Shown: positions 27,699 to 36,790 of the stretch, piece after piece
How positions within the stretch are numbered: position 1 is the stretch's first letter
Layout of the letters: each line of letters opens with the position of its first letter
Assembly: GCA_023151115.1 (NCBI GenBank)
Contig: JAKLJP010000023.1
Span: 84,922-148,921, forward strand
DNA: 64,000 nt
Source: Anaerolineae bacterium
GTDB lineage: Bacteria > Chloroflexota > Anaerolineae > 4572-78 > J111
Direction of reading: 5' to 3'
Translations under genes and position numbers: made by a program
Notes under the pieces: model-generated
What the model was told of the DNA's origin: nothing
Database searches by the model: none
Seen by the model: only the letters and a program-made list of their open reading frames with translations

Positions 27699-30503
27699 AT
27701 GATGAACCGTATTGAACAAGTTGTATCACATGATACCAAGACCACCTCGGCCTTTGAAGAGGAGGACCAGGCCAAAACAAATAATGAGTCGGACCTGTGG
27801 GTTGAGCAAGGACGCAGCCGGCTGGCTTTGGATGGGGTCTGGCAGTTTCAGTTTGACCCAACCGATGAAGCCGAATTGAAAGATCTAACCGAGTGGCGCG
27901 AGGCCCACGTGCCCATGCCCTGGCAGGCTGAGTTTGAAGACCTGCGCGAACAGGCTGGAACAGGCTGGTACCGGCGCACTTTTCAAGCACCATCTGATTG
28001 GCAGAGCGGCGGGTCGGTGGTGCTGCATTTTGGCGCAGTAGATTATTTCAGCCAGGTCTGGCTCAACGGCATCCTTTTGGGTGAACATGCGGGCGGCTAT
28101 TTGCCCTTTGAGTTTGAAGCAGGCGATCACTTGAATTGGGGCGGCGCGAATGAATTGATTGTCCGCGTGACCGGCCCGATTGAAGACCCGCAGCGCTATC
28201 CCGATTTTTCCTTCGCCGAAATTCCTCACGGCAAGCAGAGTTGGTATGGTCCGCTGAACGGGATTTGGCAGTCCGTCTGGCTGGAATGTCGCCCGCAGTT
28301 TCACATTCAAGGGCTGCAAATCCACTCCGATCTGTCGAGCGGGGCAATACAGGTTAACCTCACACTCCCAACTCCGGCTCCGGCAGAGGGTTGGGGCCAG
28401 CTTAATATTATGGACCCTCAGGGCAAAAAAGTGGCTTCCATCAAGGCTAACCTGGCCGCCGGAGATACAAGCCTGAGCTTGAAGACGACAGTCTCTCAGC
28501 CGCTGGCCTGGTCGCCCGACCAGCCTCACCTCTACCAACTCGAAGTTTGCCTGGGCCAGGGTGAGGAGCAAACGGACCGGCTGGCCCAGCATTTTGGTTT
28601 CCGCACCATTGAAGCCAGAGACGGACAGCTTTTTCTCAACGGCCAACTCCTGTATTTGCGCGGGGCGCTGGACCAGGATTATTACCCCGACACCATCGCC
28701 ACCCCGCCCTCGGTTGCCTTTCTGGAGGATCAACTCCACAAGGCCAAAGAATTGGGTTTAAACTGCCTGCGCTGCCACATCAAAGTGGCCGACCCGCGCT
28801 ACTACGAAGTGGCGGATCGGTTGGGCATCCTCATCTGGGCCGAGCTGCCTAACTGGCGGTTGCTGACCGAGAGAGCGGCAAAACGCGGCCGGGCGACCTT
28901 GCAAGGCATCGTCGAGCGGGACGGTCACCATCCCTCGATCATTGCCTGGACCATCATCAACGAGGATTGGGGCACCGATTTGGTGCATAGCGCCAGCCAT
29001 CGCGCCTGGCTCAAAGCTACCTACCACTGGCTCAAAGCCCTTGACTCCACCCGGCTGGTGGTAGATAACTCACCCTGCTGGCCCAACTTCCATGTCCAAA
29101 CTGATTTGGAAGATTTCCATCACTATCGGGCTATTCCTGACCATCGTCACAAGTGGGATGCCTTTGTAAATTCCTTTGCCAACCGTCCGGCCTGGACCTT
29201 TAGCCCTCACGGCGATGCTGTCCGCACCGGCCAAGAACCGCTGATTGTGTCTGAGTTTGGCAACTGGGGACTGCCCGATGTTAACTTGCTCTTAACCGAA
29301 GGACGCGAACCGTGGTGGTTTGAAACCGGCCAGGAGTGGGATGACGGGGTGGTGCAGCCACATGGAGTCCGCCGCCGTTTTCGGGCCTGGTATCTGAACC
29401 GGGTTTTTGGTTCGTGGGAAAATTTTGTCGAGGCTACCCAATGGCAGCAGTATCTAGCCTTAAAATACGAAATTGAGGTCATGCGCCGGCACCCGCAAAT
29501 TGTCGGCTATGTTATCACCGAGTTCACCGATGTCCATTGGGAAGCGAACGGCCTGCTGGATATCAAACGCAATCCCAAGGCATTTCACCGGGATTTTGTC
29601 GCCATCAACGCTGATACGGTGATTGTGCCCCAATGGGAGCGGGTGGCTTATTGGGCCGGCGAATCGATTCAAATCGGCCTGGCGGTAGCTCATGGGAGAG
29701 GGCCGGATATTGAAGGGGCTGAACTTCGTTGGACGCTCGACGCTGCCAGCGGCCGGATCAATGTGCCAGCCGTGCAGGCCGGTCAGGTCCGGGACTTAGG
29801 CACTCTCCTTTTTGATGCTCCCATCTTAACCAAAGCAGCAGTGCAGCGGCTTGTTCTGGAACTCTTTGCTGCTGATGGCACTCGTCTGGCCTCGAATCAC
29901 GTAGACCTGGCGATTTTCCCTCAACGCACTCCGCCCGACTCGCCCCCGCTGTGGACGCCCGACTCTGCCCTGGCTGATCGTTTAAGCGCGATGGGGTATC
30001 AGCTAGTTTCAGACCCGCAGGCGGCGGGAGTGATTGTGGCTAATCGGCTCGACGACACCTTAGTCGGCTATGTGCGCGAGGGGGGGCGGCTGTTGCTGCT
30101 GGCCGATCACTTGGAGGCAATTGGCTTGCATTTGCCCAGCACCCAGGTTAAAGCCAGAGAAGGGACGCCCTGGCACGGAGATTGGGCGTCTTCCTTCGCC
30201 TGGGTTCGCCGGCAGGGACCGCTGGCCGATTTACCGGCCGGCCCTTTGCTGGATCACAGCTTCGACCGGGTGATCCCCAATCACATCCTGACCGGGTTTA
30301 GCCCGCTCGACTTTGCCGCCCACGTTTATGCCGGTTTGTTTGTCGGCTGGATTCACAAGCCGGTGGCCTTGATTGGGGTCCGACGTTATGGCGAAGGCCG
30401 GGCCGTGCTGACCACGTTCCGTCTCACCCAGGATGCTCCCGGCGCTGATCCCACGGCGACCACCATCCTGGATGCGCTGATCCGGTTGACCCTCTCAAGA
30501 TAA
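27699..30503 (+). CDS. Glycoside hydrolase family 2 (beta-galactosidase/glucuronidase-like)
   Basis: 934 residues from ATG 27699 (a second ATG at 27702 is better spaced from GGAG at 27691). It has a jelly-roll N-domain (GTGWYRRTF, YFSQVWLNG), an immunoglobulin-like domain, then a TIM barrel with acid/base Glu422 in IINEDWG and nucleophile Glu519 in IVSEFGNWG. A C-terminal extension of about 230 residues resembles a glutamine-amidotransferase-like or sandwich domain. There is no signal peptide, so it is probably cytoplasmic. The exact sugar (galactoside, glucuronide, mannoside) is not decided. It lies directly after the broken family 1-like gene, and a P7b palindrome follows it. Confidence 0.88.
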   Translation: MMNRIEQVVSHDTKTTSAFEEEDQAKTNNESDLWVEQGRSRLALDGVWQFQFDPTDEAELKDLTEWREAHVPMPWQAEFEDLREQAGTGWYRRTFQAPSDWQSGGSVVLHFGAVDYFSQVWLNGILLGEHAGGYLPFEFEAGDHLNWGGANELIVRVTGPIEDPQRYPDFSFAEIPHGKQSWYGPLNGIWQSVWLECRPQFHIQGLQIHSDLSSGAIQVNLTLPTPAPAEGWGQLNIMDPQGKKVASIKANLAAGDTSLSLKTTVSQPLAWSPDQPHLYQLEVCLGQGEEQTDRLAQHFGFRTIEARDGQLFLNGQLLYLRGALDQDYYPDTIATPPSVAFLEDQLHKAKELGLNCLRCHIKVADPRYYEVADRLGILIWAELPNWRLLTERAAKRGRATLQGIVERDGHHPSIIAWTIINEDWGTDLVHSASHRAWLKATYHWLKALDSTRLVVDNSPCWPNFHVQTDLEDFHHYRAIPDHRHKWDAFVNSFANRPAWTFSPHGDAVRTGQEPLIVSEFGNWGLPDVNLLLTEGREPWWFETGQEWDDGVVQPHGVRRRFRAWYLNRVFGSWENFVEATQWQQYLALKYEIEVMRRHPQIVGYVITEFTDVHWEANGLLDIKRNPKAFHRDFVAINADTVIVPQWERVAYWAGESIQIGLAVAHGRGPDIEGAELRWTLDAASGRINVPAVQAGQVRDLGTLLFDAPILTKAAVQRLVLELFAADGTRLASNHVDLAIFPQRTPPDSPPLWTPDSALADRLSAMGYQLVSDPQAAGVIVANRLDDTLVGYVREGGRLLLLADHLEAIGLHLPSTQVKAREGTPWHGDWASSFAWVRRQGPLADLPAGPLLDHSFDRVIPNHILTGFSPLDFAAHVYAGLFVGWIHKPVALIGVRRYGEGRAVLTTFRLTQDAPGADPTATTILDALIRLTLSR

Positions 30504-30525
30504 GGCAACTCCCCCAAATTGTTCG

Positions 30526-30583
30526 ATATTCGTGTTGCGTCTGGCGTGTTTCGTTTACTTCACCTCACGCCAGACGCAACACA
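30526..30583. repeat. P7b palindrome with perfect 17-bp arms
   Basis: GTGTTGCGTCTGGCGTG (30532-30548) and its exact complement (30566-30582) flank a 17-base loop, 28 bases after the GH2 stop codon. Confidence 0.88.
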
Positions 30584-30649
30584 AGTAAGATCAAACGCAT
30601 CCCCGTAACTTCTATAAATATTTAAATGGTTTCGGGTTGGTCAATCTTG

Positions 30650-30762
30650 CCAGTACACTTGGGCGGAAGTAAGTTTACAGTTTGTAGTGGCGACTTCAGT
30701 CGCTTAACCTGCCCAAAACGACTAAAGTCGTTACTACGATCTGTAGGGTCATTTACGCCGCG
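30650..30762. repeat. M4 dispersed 113-bp element, copy A
   Basis: Near-identical to 61948-62061 in inverted orientation, 31 kb away. The core holds GGCGACTTCAGTCGC and ACGACTAAAGTCGT within a larger imperfect stem closed by GTAGT/ACTAC. No ORF. Confidence 0.88.
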
Positions 30763-30781
30763 ATGTACTAGCTTGGGGTGA

Positions 30782-31081
30782 TCAGGCCGACTCGGTGATC
30801 AGACCGGTTCGTCTCGACCCCGCGATGGCCGGGGACTCCTCCGATTCAGTATTAAGGAAGGGAATAGTTTTAATGCCCCCTTGTTTCCCCGCCGCCAGAG
30901 ATGACCCATCGGCTGGCTGCTCCTCCGGCTTGTCCTGCAACGCAGAATCGGTCGTTATCCAGTTTCGTCTCCCGGCGATAGCCGAAGCGTCCTCAGCTTC
31001 AACAGCCACACCGGGGATGAAACTAAAGGCCGCAATGGCGGCGTTGAGCAAAGCAATCCGTAAAGACATTTTGTTTTTCAT
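30782..31081 (-). CDS. Small secreted protein with duplicated C-terminal motif, unknown
   Basis: 99 residues. A very good ribosome site (CGGAGGTAAC) precedes ATG 31081. The N-terminus (MKNKMSLRIALLNAAIAAF) looks like a signal peptide, with possible cleavage after about residue 27. The mature part carries the same motif twice: AIAGRRNWITTDSA and, at the very C-terminus, AIAGSRRTGLITESA. It has no family I recognise. It stands behind another tiny signal-like ORF and head-to-head with a STAND regulator. A secreted peptide precursor is a reasonable idea but is unproven. Confidence 0.6.
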   Translation of the reverse strand: MKNKMSLRIALLNAAIAAFSFIPGVAVEAEDASAIAGRRNWITTDSALQDKPEEQPADGSSLAAGKQGGIKTIPFLNTESEESPAIAGSRRTGLITESA

Positions 31082-31152
31082 GTTACCTCCGTTGAAAGAA
31101 TGTTTGAGTTTGATTGAATGGTTAAATTGGTTTTGAAAATCTTTTTAGTTTG

Positions 31153-31263
31153 TCATTGGCCTACAGAGCCACGGCAGGATGGCGCAAAGCGCCGGGGTTG
31201 AACCCAAAACCCGCCGTGCGCTAAAACCCATGATACTGCCATCAGGTAAAATACCTTTTTCAT
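31153..31263 (-). CDS. 36-residue signal-like small ORF, unknown
   Basis: MKKVFYLMAVSWVLAHGGFW followed by a short basic tail, stop at 31153. AAAGGAG lies 6 bases before ATG 31263, an excellent ribosome site. The N-terminus is a Lys-Lys plus hydrophobic stretch as in secreted or membrane peptides. It is 71 bases upstream of the 99-residue gene on the same strand, so both may share one transcript starting in the divergent promoter region. It is not similar to anything I know. Confidence 0.45.
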   Translation of the reverse strand: MKKVFYLMAVSWVLAHGGFWVQPRRFAPSCRGSVGQ

Positions 31264-31307
31264 AACAATCTCCTTTCTTGAATTGAATTTGGGGAAATGT
31301 AACCCCC

Positions 31308-31336
31308 TTGACTTGAGGTTTACTCTAACATATAAT
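31308..31336 (+). promoter_or_regulatory. Sigma-70-type promoter of the STAND regulator gene
   Basis: TTGACT (31308-31313), 17-base spacer, TATAAT (31331-31336). Transcription would start near 31343, leaving a leader of about 115 bases before GTG 31460. This rules out the in-frame start codon at 31283, which is upstream of the promoter. Confidence 0.8.
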
Positions 31337-31459
31337 GGCGGCCAACGGGGGGCAGTTAGTGACCCCGCCGGTGTCCCAAAAAGTGATACATCTGAGCAGG
31401 TGAGCAGGAGAGAAATTTCACCCCTGCCCGCTCCCCTACTCGATTTAGGATCAGTTCAG

Positions 31460-33898
31460 GTGACAGAAACACCTACCTCCTTTGGCCTTTGGCTGCGACA
31501 GCGCCGTCGAGTCTTAGATTTAACCCGCGAGGCGCTGGCCGAGTGCGCCGGCTGCTCGGTTTCGGCTATTCGCAAGATTGAGGATGATGAACGCCGTCCC
31601 TCGCAGCAGTTGGCCGAACTCCTGGCGGGCTGCCTGGAGATTGCCCCGGAAGACCGCCCGACCTTTCTCAAGGTGGCCCGCGCCGGTCTGAATGTTAGCC
31701 ACCTGCAAAACGTTAAACCGTTGAACGTTGGAATATTGAACGTTGATTCCCCACCGCCTCGCTCCGTCAACTCGCCCCCCCTCCAACCTTCAACCTCCAA
31801 CCTTCCAACCTTCCAACACGCAACCCGCTTTGCGAACCTGCCAACTCCGCCCACTCCACTGATTGGCCGAGAGCGTGAATTAGCGGTTTTAGCTCAACTT
31901 TTGGGCCAGCCAGACTGCCGGCTGTTGACCCTGATTGGTCCCGGCGGCATCGGCAAAACCCGGCTGGCCCTGGAGACGGCCGCCCAACAGCACCAACACC
32001 TGGCCGATGGCGCTTATTTTGTTTCGCTGGCCCCGGTTAGCGCCGCCGAGTTTATTGCCCCGGCGATTGCCCATGCGATTGGCTTGACTTTTTCCGGCCT
32101 GGCCGACCCGCAGAGCCAACTGCTTCACTACCTGCGTACGAAGTCGCTGCTGCTGGCTCTGGACAACTTTGAACAACTCTTGCCCAGCCCGACCCAGGCC
32201 AGTGAGGCCGGGCTGGATTTGCTGATTGAGATTTTGAGCCAGGCCCCCGGAGTAAAACTTTTGGTCACGTCTCGCGAGCGATTGAATTTGCAGGGGGAGT
32301 GGGTTTTTCAGGTATCGGGCTTGCCCATACCGCCCGCCGATGAGGCCGAGCAGTCATCAAGCTACAGCGCCATCACCTTGTTTGTGGAACGGGCCAGGCG
32401 GGTCAAGGCCGATTTTAAGCTGACCCCAGAAGATCGGGTGGCGGTGGCTCACCTGTGCCGCTTGCTCGAAGGGCTGCCTTTGGGGATTGAGCTGGCTGCC
32501 GCCTGGGTGCGCCTGCTCTCTTGTGCTGAAATTGTGCAAGAGATTGAATCCAACCTGGATTTTCTGACCAGCTCCGCCCGCGATGTACCGGAGCGACATC
32601 GCAGCTTGCGGGCTGCTTTTGATTACTCCTGGCGGCTCCTTACCCCGGATGAACAACAGACATTACAGCGGTTGTCCGTTTTTGCCGGCGGATTCCGGCG
32701 TGAGGCCGCCGAGCGGGTGGCCGGGGCTGGGTTGATGCTGCTCTCAAAGCTGGAAAGTCGTTCCCTTTTGCAGCGGCTGGAGGCGGGCCGCTATAACCTA
32801 CATGAACTGATCCGGCAGTACGCTTACGACAAATTAAAAAGCTCCGGCCAAGACGAAGACAGCTGCCGCCGCCACCTGGCCTACTTTACGGCCCTGGCCC
32901 AAGAGGCGGAAGTGCAGTTCCTGGGACCTCAACAGGTGGACTGGTACAATCTGATCGAGCAAGAGCATGATAATATTCGGGCGGCCCTGGCCTGGTCATT
33001 TGCACCGGGAGCAGCGCCCGCACAAGTGGAACAGGGATTACAACTGGCTTCGGCCCTGGATCGTTACTGGCACGGGCGAGGCCATCTGCGTGAGGGCTAT
33101 CGCTGGTTAGAGCATGTCACGACGGTAGGCGACTCGATTGCGCCGGCCATCCGCGCTTGCGCCCTGAGCATGTTCGCCTGGTTGGTCTGGCAGTTAGGCG
33201 ACCTCTCACGGGCTGCCGCCATTTTGCAGGAGAGCGTCGTCCTCTTCCGGCAGTTGGGCGATGAGTCGGGGTTGGCCAATGCCCTGGATTCCCTGGGAGA
33301 TATTGCCTGGTTTAGCGGTGATTTTGAGGCAGGCAAAGCTTATTACGCCGAAAGTTTATCGCTCTTGCGCCAGGGTGGGGACTCCTCCCGGATTGGTCTC
33401 TCGCTTTACAGCACCGGCCGCCTGCATGTGGATTATGGGTATTATCAAGAGGCGACTGTCTTTCTGGAAGAAGGATTACGGCTGCTTGAGTCCGTTCCCC
33501 ATTGGCGAGGTGTCGCTATGTGCCTTAATGCCCTGGGCCGTTTAGCCTTCTTTCAGGGCGATTTGCCATTAGCCGCCAGCCGCTTTGCCGAAGCGTTGCA
33601 GTGGTTCGACAAATTGGGCAATCAAATGGAGATAGCCGAATGTTTGCAAGAGCTGGCCGTGTTAGCCGCAGAACTGGGACGCCCCAATCGAGCAGTCCTC
33701 TTTTGGTCAGTCGCCACCGCTTTGCGCGACAGGCTGGGCGTCTCTTTTAACACCACCGATCTTTTCTACCTCAAAGCTGTCGAGCACGGATTGAAGGATG
33801 CTGCCGCTTCAGCAGCCTGGACCGAGGGCCAGCGTATGCCCTTGGAGCAGGCCATCACCTTTGCCCTCGAAGATACCTCAATGCTCAGTCATTCGTAA
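31460..33898 (+). CDS. XRE-STAND (NB-ARC-like)-TPR transcriptional regulator
   Basis: 812 residues from GTG 31460 (AGGA upstream). Order: XRE helix-turn-helix (1 to about 75, LDLTREALAECAGCSVSAIRKIE); a Pro/Ser/Asn-rich linker (about 80-132) made partly of P8a octamer repeats; a STAND ATPase with Walker A GPGGIGKTR (Lys166), Walker B LLLALDNFEQLL (Asp235), the TSRERL sensor and the GLPLGIELAAAW motif; then a C-terminal half of helical TPR repeats (about 515-790). STAND proteins switch on through ligand-driven oligomerisation, with TPRs as the sensor. The ligand is unknown. The divergent small secreted peptides are candidates by position only. Confidence 0.92.
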   Translation: MTETPTSFGLWLRQRRRVLDLTREALAECAGCSVSAIRKIEDDERRPSQQLAELLAGCLEIAPEDRPTFLKVARAGLNVSHLQNVKPLNVGILNVDSPPPRSVNSPPLQPSTSNLPTFQHATRFANLPTPPTPLIGRERELAVLAQLLGQPDCRLLTLIGPGGIGKTRLALETAAQQHQHLADGAYFVSLAPVSAAEFIAPAIAHAIGLTFSGLADPQSQLLHYLRTKSLLLALDNFEQLLPSPTQASEAGLDLLIEILSQAPGVKLLVTSRERLNLQGEWVFQVSGLPIPPADEAEQSSSYSAITLFVERARRVKADFKLTPEDRVAVAHLCRLLEGLPLGIELAAAWVRLLSCAEIVQEIESNLDFLTSSARDVPERHRSLRAAFDYSWRLLTPDEQQTLQRLSVFAGGFRREAAERVAGAGLMLLSKLESRSLLQRLEAGRYNLHELIRQYAYDKLKSSGQDEDSCRRHLAYFTALAQEAEVQFLGPQQVDWYNLIEQEHDNIRAALAWSFAPGAAPAQVEQGLQLASALDRYWHGRGHLREGYRWLEHVTTVGDSIAPAIRACALSMFAWLVWQLGDLSRAAAILQESVVLFRQLGDESGLANALDSLGDIAWFSGDFEAGKAYYAESLSLLRQGGDSSRIGLSLYSTGRLHVDYGYYQEATVFLEEGLRLLESVPHWRGVAMCLNALGRLAFFQGDLPLAASRFAEALQWFDKLGNQMEIAECLQELAVLAAELGRPNRAVLFWSVATALRDRLGVSFNTTDLFYLKAVEHGLKDAAASAAWTEGQRMPLEQAITFALEDTSMLSHS

Positions 33899-34080
33899 TT
33901 TCTACAAGTTTAAAATAGCCCAAATCGGTAACATCTAAATCGCCCAGGTTAGTGTAGGCATAAAAGCGCCGGAATGGTATAGTGATAAGGTCAGTGAATA
34001 TAAAACGGGCCGAAACGGTTAAATTATTCACCACTGGCTGAATATTAAAAACTGGTTTGGCCTAACCGTACAGGAGGTTT

Positions 34081-34590
34081 ATGATGTTCCTTAGTTCCTT
34101 GCAAGATTTATTTGTGGACCAACTGAAAGATTTGTACGACGCGGAGAGCCAAGTGGTGACGGCTCTGCCAAAGATGGCCAATGCGGCCTCGTCAACCGCG
34201 CTCAAGACGGCTTTCCAGCAGCACCTGGAGCAATCGCACGAGCACCTGCGCCGGCTGGAGCAGGTCTTTAATGAAGTTGGGGTTCGCCCAATGGGGGAAC
34301 ACTGCCCGGCGATGGCCGGTCTCATCGAAGAAGGAGAAGAATTTATTTCTACGCCCGCCGATGCTATGGTCAGGGATGCGGCGCTTATCGCTGCGGCCCA
34401 GCGCGTAGAGCATTACGAAATGGCCGGTTATGGGGCCGTGCGCACCTATGCTAAAGAACTTGGCTATAAAAATGCCGAGAAATTGTTGCAACAAACGCTT
34501 GACGAAGAAGGCGCGGCCGATAAAAAACTGACCGCGCTGGCTGAGGGTGGTCTGCTTAAGACCGGTATCAATCAAAAAGCCAAGGCGTAA
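34081..34590 (+). CDS. DUF892 ferritin-like protein (YciE/YciF family)
   Basis: 169 residues, cytoplasmic four-helix bundle. Family start SLQDLFVDQLKDLYDAESQ, then LEQSHEHLRRLEQVF, HYEMAGYGAVRTYAKELG and LLQQTLDEEGAADKKLT, which carry the Glu/His positions of the ferritin-like fold. The first ATG is 34081, but GGAGG at 34073-34077 is better spaced for the second ATG at 34084. Members are induced by osmotic or general stress. A BON-domain gene follows after a terminator. Confidence 0.93.
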   Translation: MMFLSSLQDLFVDQLKDLYDAESQVVTALPKMANAASSTALKTAFQQHLEQSHEHLRRLEQVFNEVGVRPMGEHCPAMAGLIEEGEEFISTPADAMVRDAALIAAAQRVEHYEMAGYGAVRTYAKELGYKNAEKLLQQTLDEEGAADKKLTALAEGGLLKTGINQKAKA

Positions 34591-34669
34591 GGATCCTGCT
34601 TTAAGCTCCAGCAGCCCAGATTAACGCTAGGTCAAAGCTGGAGATTGAGTCAGGCCGGATCGTAATGAG

Positions 34670-34732
34670 AAGCCCGGTTTTGTTAGCTTTTACCCTAAAT
34701 CACTGGGGTTGAGCCAAAACCGGGCTTTATTA
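34670..34732 (+). terminator. Terminator after the DUF892 gene
   Basis: A 13-bp perfect stem AAGCCCGGTTTTG/CAAAACCGGGCTT with a 32-base loop and trailing TATTATA. Confidence 0.7.
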
Positions 34733-34753
34733 TAAATAGCACGGAGATAGGTC

Positions 34754-35395
34754 ATGAGCAGAACAAAGAATGATGCGAACAAAGAGCAAATTCTGGCCGA
34801 GATAAGAAACCGCTGGAGTCATTACCAGTTTAACGTCAGCCAGGTTAAGCCTGAATTTGAACAGGGGGCAGTTATCTTGCGAGGCGTCGTCGAGAGCCGC
34901 CGGGCCAAGCACATTGCCGAGGATATGGCCCTGGCAGTGCCAGGCGTCCAACGAGTCCACAACTACCTGCAAATTGACCCACCCGCGCCACGACCGGGGC
35001 GACAGGAAGGTGAACTCAAGCAGCCCGAAGACTACCGCCGCGAGACCGCTATCGAAGGCCCTTACCCCGGCTACGATCCCTGGCTGGATCAATACTCAGC
35101 GCCCGAAAACAGCTATAGTGAGTTTACAACCCCGCTGCCCAATTCCAACACCGAGCTTGATCACGAAGGTGAGCCGAGTACAAATGGGGCCATCGCCGCA
35201 GAAGTTAAGCAACGCCTTCGGCAGCAGGACCAGCTCAAAAACGGGGATATTACCGTGACAGTCAACAGCGGTCAAGTAATTCTGGAGGGCGTTGTAGATA
35301 GTCCCCAGGCCAGGCAGTTGGCCGATGAAATTGCCGGTTCCATCGCCGGAGTTAGCCAGGTTCTCAACCAACTGCAAGTGGAGACTTCTTCGTAA
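34754..35395 (+). CDS. Protein with two BON domains
   Basis: 213 residues. Two BON (OsmY-type) domains, about 14-76 (ILRGVVESRRAKHIAEDMAL, PGVQRVHNYLQI) and about 145-211 (VILEGVVDSPQARQLADEI, AGVSQVLNQLQV), are joined by an acidic, Pro/Tyr-rich linker of about 65 residues. BON domains are thought to bind phospholipids. No signal peptide is seen, so it is probably cytoplasmic or membrane-peripheral. Together with the preceding DUF892 gene it suggests an osmotic-stress pair. ATG 34754 with GGAGATAGGTC upstream. Confidence 0.9.
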   Translation: MSRTKNDANKEQILAEIRNRWSHYQFNVSQVKPEFEQGAVILRGVVESRRAKHIAEDMALAVPGVQRVHNYLQIDPPAPRPGRQEGELKQPEDYRRETAIEGPYPGYDPWLDQYSAPENSYSEFTTPLPNSNTELDHEGEPSTNGAIAAEVKQRLRQQDQLKNGDITVTVNSGQVILEGVVDSPQARQLADEIAGSIAGVSQVLNQLQVETSS

Positions 35396-35401
35396 ATAAC
35401 T

Positions 35402-35472
35402 GTCATATCACTGCGAGCCGCAGGTGAAGCAGTCTCCACCCTGGAAGGGGCCTATGGCCTCGTAATGACATT
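35402..35472. repeat. M5-like hairpin between convergent genes
   Basis: GTCATATCACTGCGAG faces CCTCGTAATGACA, with inner AGTCTCCACC. It lies 7 bases after the BON gene stop. Confidence 0.55.
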
Positions 35473-35481
35473 TTCATTCGG

Positions 35482-36654
35482 TTAATCCCCCCAACCCTCC
35501 AGGGTCGCCATTGCCGCGCCGACGCCAGCTCCCCACTGGACCGGATAGCCCAGGTCGGCCAGGCTGCGTTCCAGAATAGCCAATTGCGCCGCCAGATAGG
35601 TCGGGTGGGCGGCCTGGCCCATGTGGCCCAGACGGAAAAGCTGGCCCAACAACTCACCGTACCCGCCCGAAATCATGATTCCATAACGCCGGCGGATGTG
35701 CTGGCGCAGTTGAGCGTCAACCAGGCCCACCGGTAACTTGATGGCCGTGACCGCCGGGGCGGCAATTTCCTCACGAGCAGGCCATAACTCCAACCCCAGC
35801 GCCTTGACCCCGGCCCGGCAGGCGCGGGCAATCGTAGTATGTCGAGCCGCAACCTGCTCAATCCCTTCCTCTAATGCCTGAGTCAAGGCCGACTCCAGGC
35901 CGTAAATATCGCTCACCGAGGGCGTATAGGGGAAGCGGCGCTGCTCCAGCCATGTAGTTTTCCAATCCAGAATAGACAGAAATGTTCCCCGCACGGGAGC
36001 CGGGCGCTTTTCTTCCATTGCCTGCCAGGCCGCCGGACTGATCGCCATTAATGACAAACCGGGCGGCCCGCCCAGGCATTTTTGCGGCCCGGCAATCGCC
36101 ACATCCATGCCCCACTCTTCCGGACTGAGCACTTCCCCGGCCAACCCGGATACAGTATCTACAATGGTAATAACCCCAAACTCTTTGGCGATGGCCCCAA
36201 TTTCCTTAACCGGATTGACCGTGCCGGAAGGCGTCTCGGAGTGGACTACCGACAGAAATTTGATGCCGGGGTTATCTCGCAGCGCCCGGCGCACGTCGTC
36301 GGGGTCTACGGCCTCGTTGTAAGGGACGGCGACCTCGACAGTGACGCCGCCATACTTTTCAATAAAATCCTGATAGAATTTGCCGTAGACCCCGGAAACC
36401 AGGTTCAAAACCTTATCGCCCGGCGAAATCAAACAGGCGGCGGCGGCTTCCAGCCCCAACACCGCCTCACTCTGCATGATGACCACATCATATTGGGTCC
36501 GATAAACTTGTTGTAGCAGTTGACAGGTGTGGTCAAAAAACTCGATAAAGGCTGGGTCGTAATGATACATCATCGGACGGGCCATATCGCGCAGGGTGCG
36601 GCTGGTCATTTCGACCGGACCGCCGGATAGATTCATCACAGGCCAGTTCATCAT
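35482..36654 (-). CDS. Class V aminotransferase (PucG/AGXT-like alanine-glyoxylate type)
   Basis: 390 residues, PLP enzyme of fold type I. The family N-terminus NLSGGPVEMTSRTLRDMARPM, the PLP-contacting segment IVDTVSGLAGE and the Schiff-base Lys in AGPQKCLGGPPGLS are present. ATG 36654 with GGAG 9 bases upstream. Serine-pyruvate, alanine-glyoxylate and (S)-ureidoglycine-glyoxylate enzymes share this fold. The gene lies downstream of a BMP-type nucleoside transporter on the same strand, so the purine-catabolic PucG role is the better guess; this is inference. Confidence 0.87.
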   Translation of the reverse strand: MMNWPVMNLSGGPVEMTSRTLRDMARPMMYHYDPAFIEFFDHTCQLLQQVYRTQYDVVIMQSEAVLGLEAAAACLISPGDKVLNLVSGVYGKFYQDFIEKYGGVTVEVAVPYNEAVDPDDVRRALRDNPGIKFLSVVHSETPSGTVNPVKEIGAIAKEFGVITIVDTVSGLAGEVLSPEEWGMDVAIAGPQKCLGGPPGLSLMAISPAAWQAMEEKRPAPVRGTFLSILDWKTTWLEQRRFPYTPSVSDIYGLESALTQALEEGIEQVAARHTTIARACRAGVKALGLELWPAREEIAAPAVTAIKLPVGLVDAQLRQHIRRRYGIMISGGYGELLGQLFRLGHMGQAAHPTYLAAQLAILERSLADLGYPVQWGAGVGAAMATLEGWGD

Positions 36655-36703
36655 TGCTATCGTCTCCAGAAAAAAAATTTTACTTCGAGAATGTACGGAC
36701 TAT

Positions 36704-36766
36704 TGTCTTGCGTGTTGCGTCTTGCGTAACAAAACGGAACACGGAACACGCAAGACGCAAGATGGA
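36704..36766. repeat. P7b palindrome (GCGTNTT heptamers)
   Basis: CTTGCGTGTTGCGTCTTGCG faces ACACGCAAGACGCAAG. It lies between the aminotransferase and the end of the BMP gene, about 25 bases after the BMP stop (- strand). Confidence 0.85.
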
Positions 36767-36790
36767 TTGAATAACTGTCTTGGAATTACC

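Noticed and set aside
31283..31460. Upstream in-frame start for the STAND regulator
   Set aside because: It precedes the sigma-70-type promoter at 31308-31336, and the added residues do not resemble the family.
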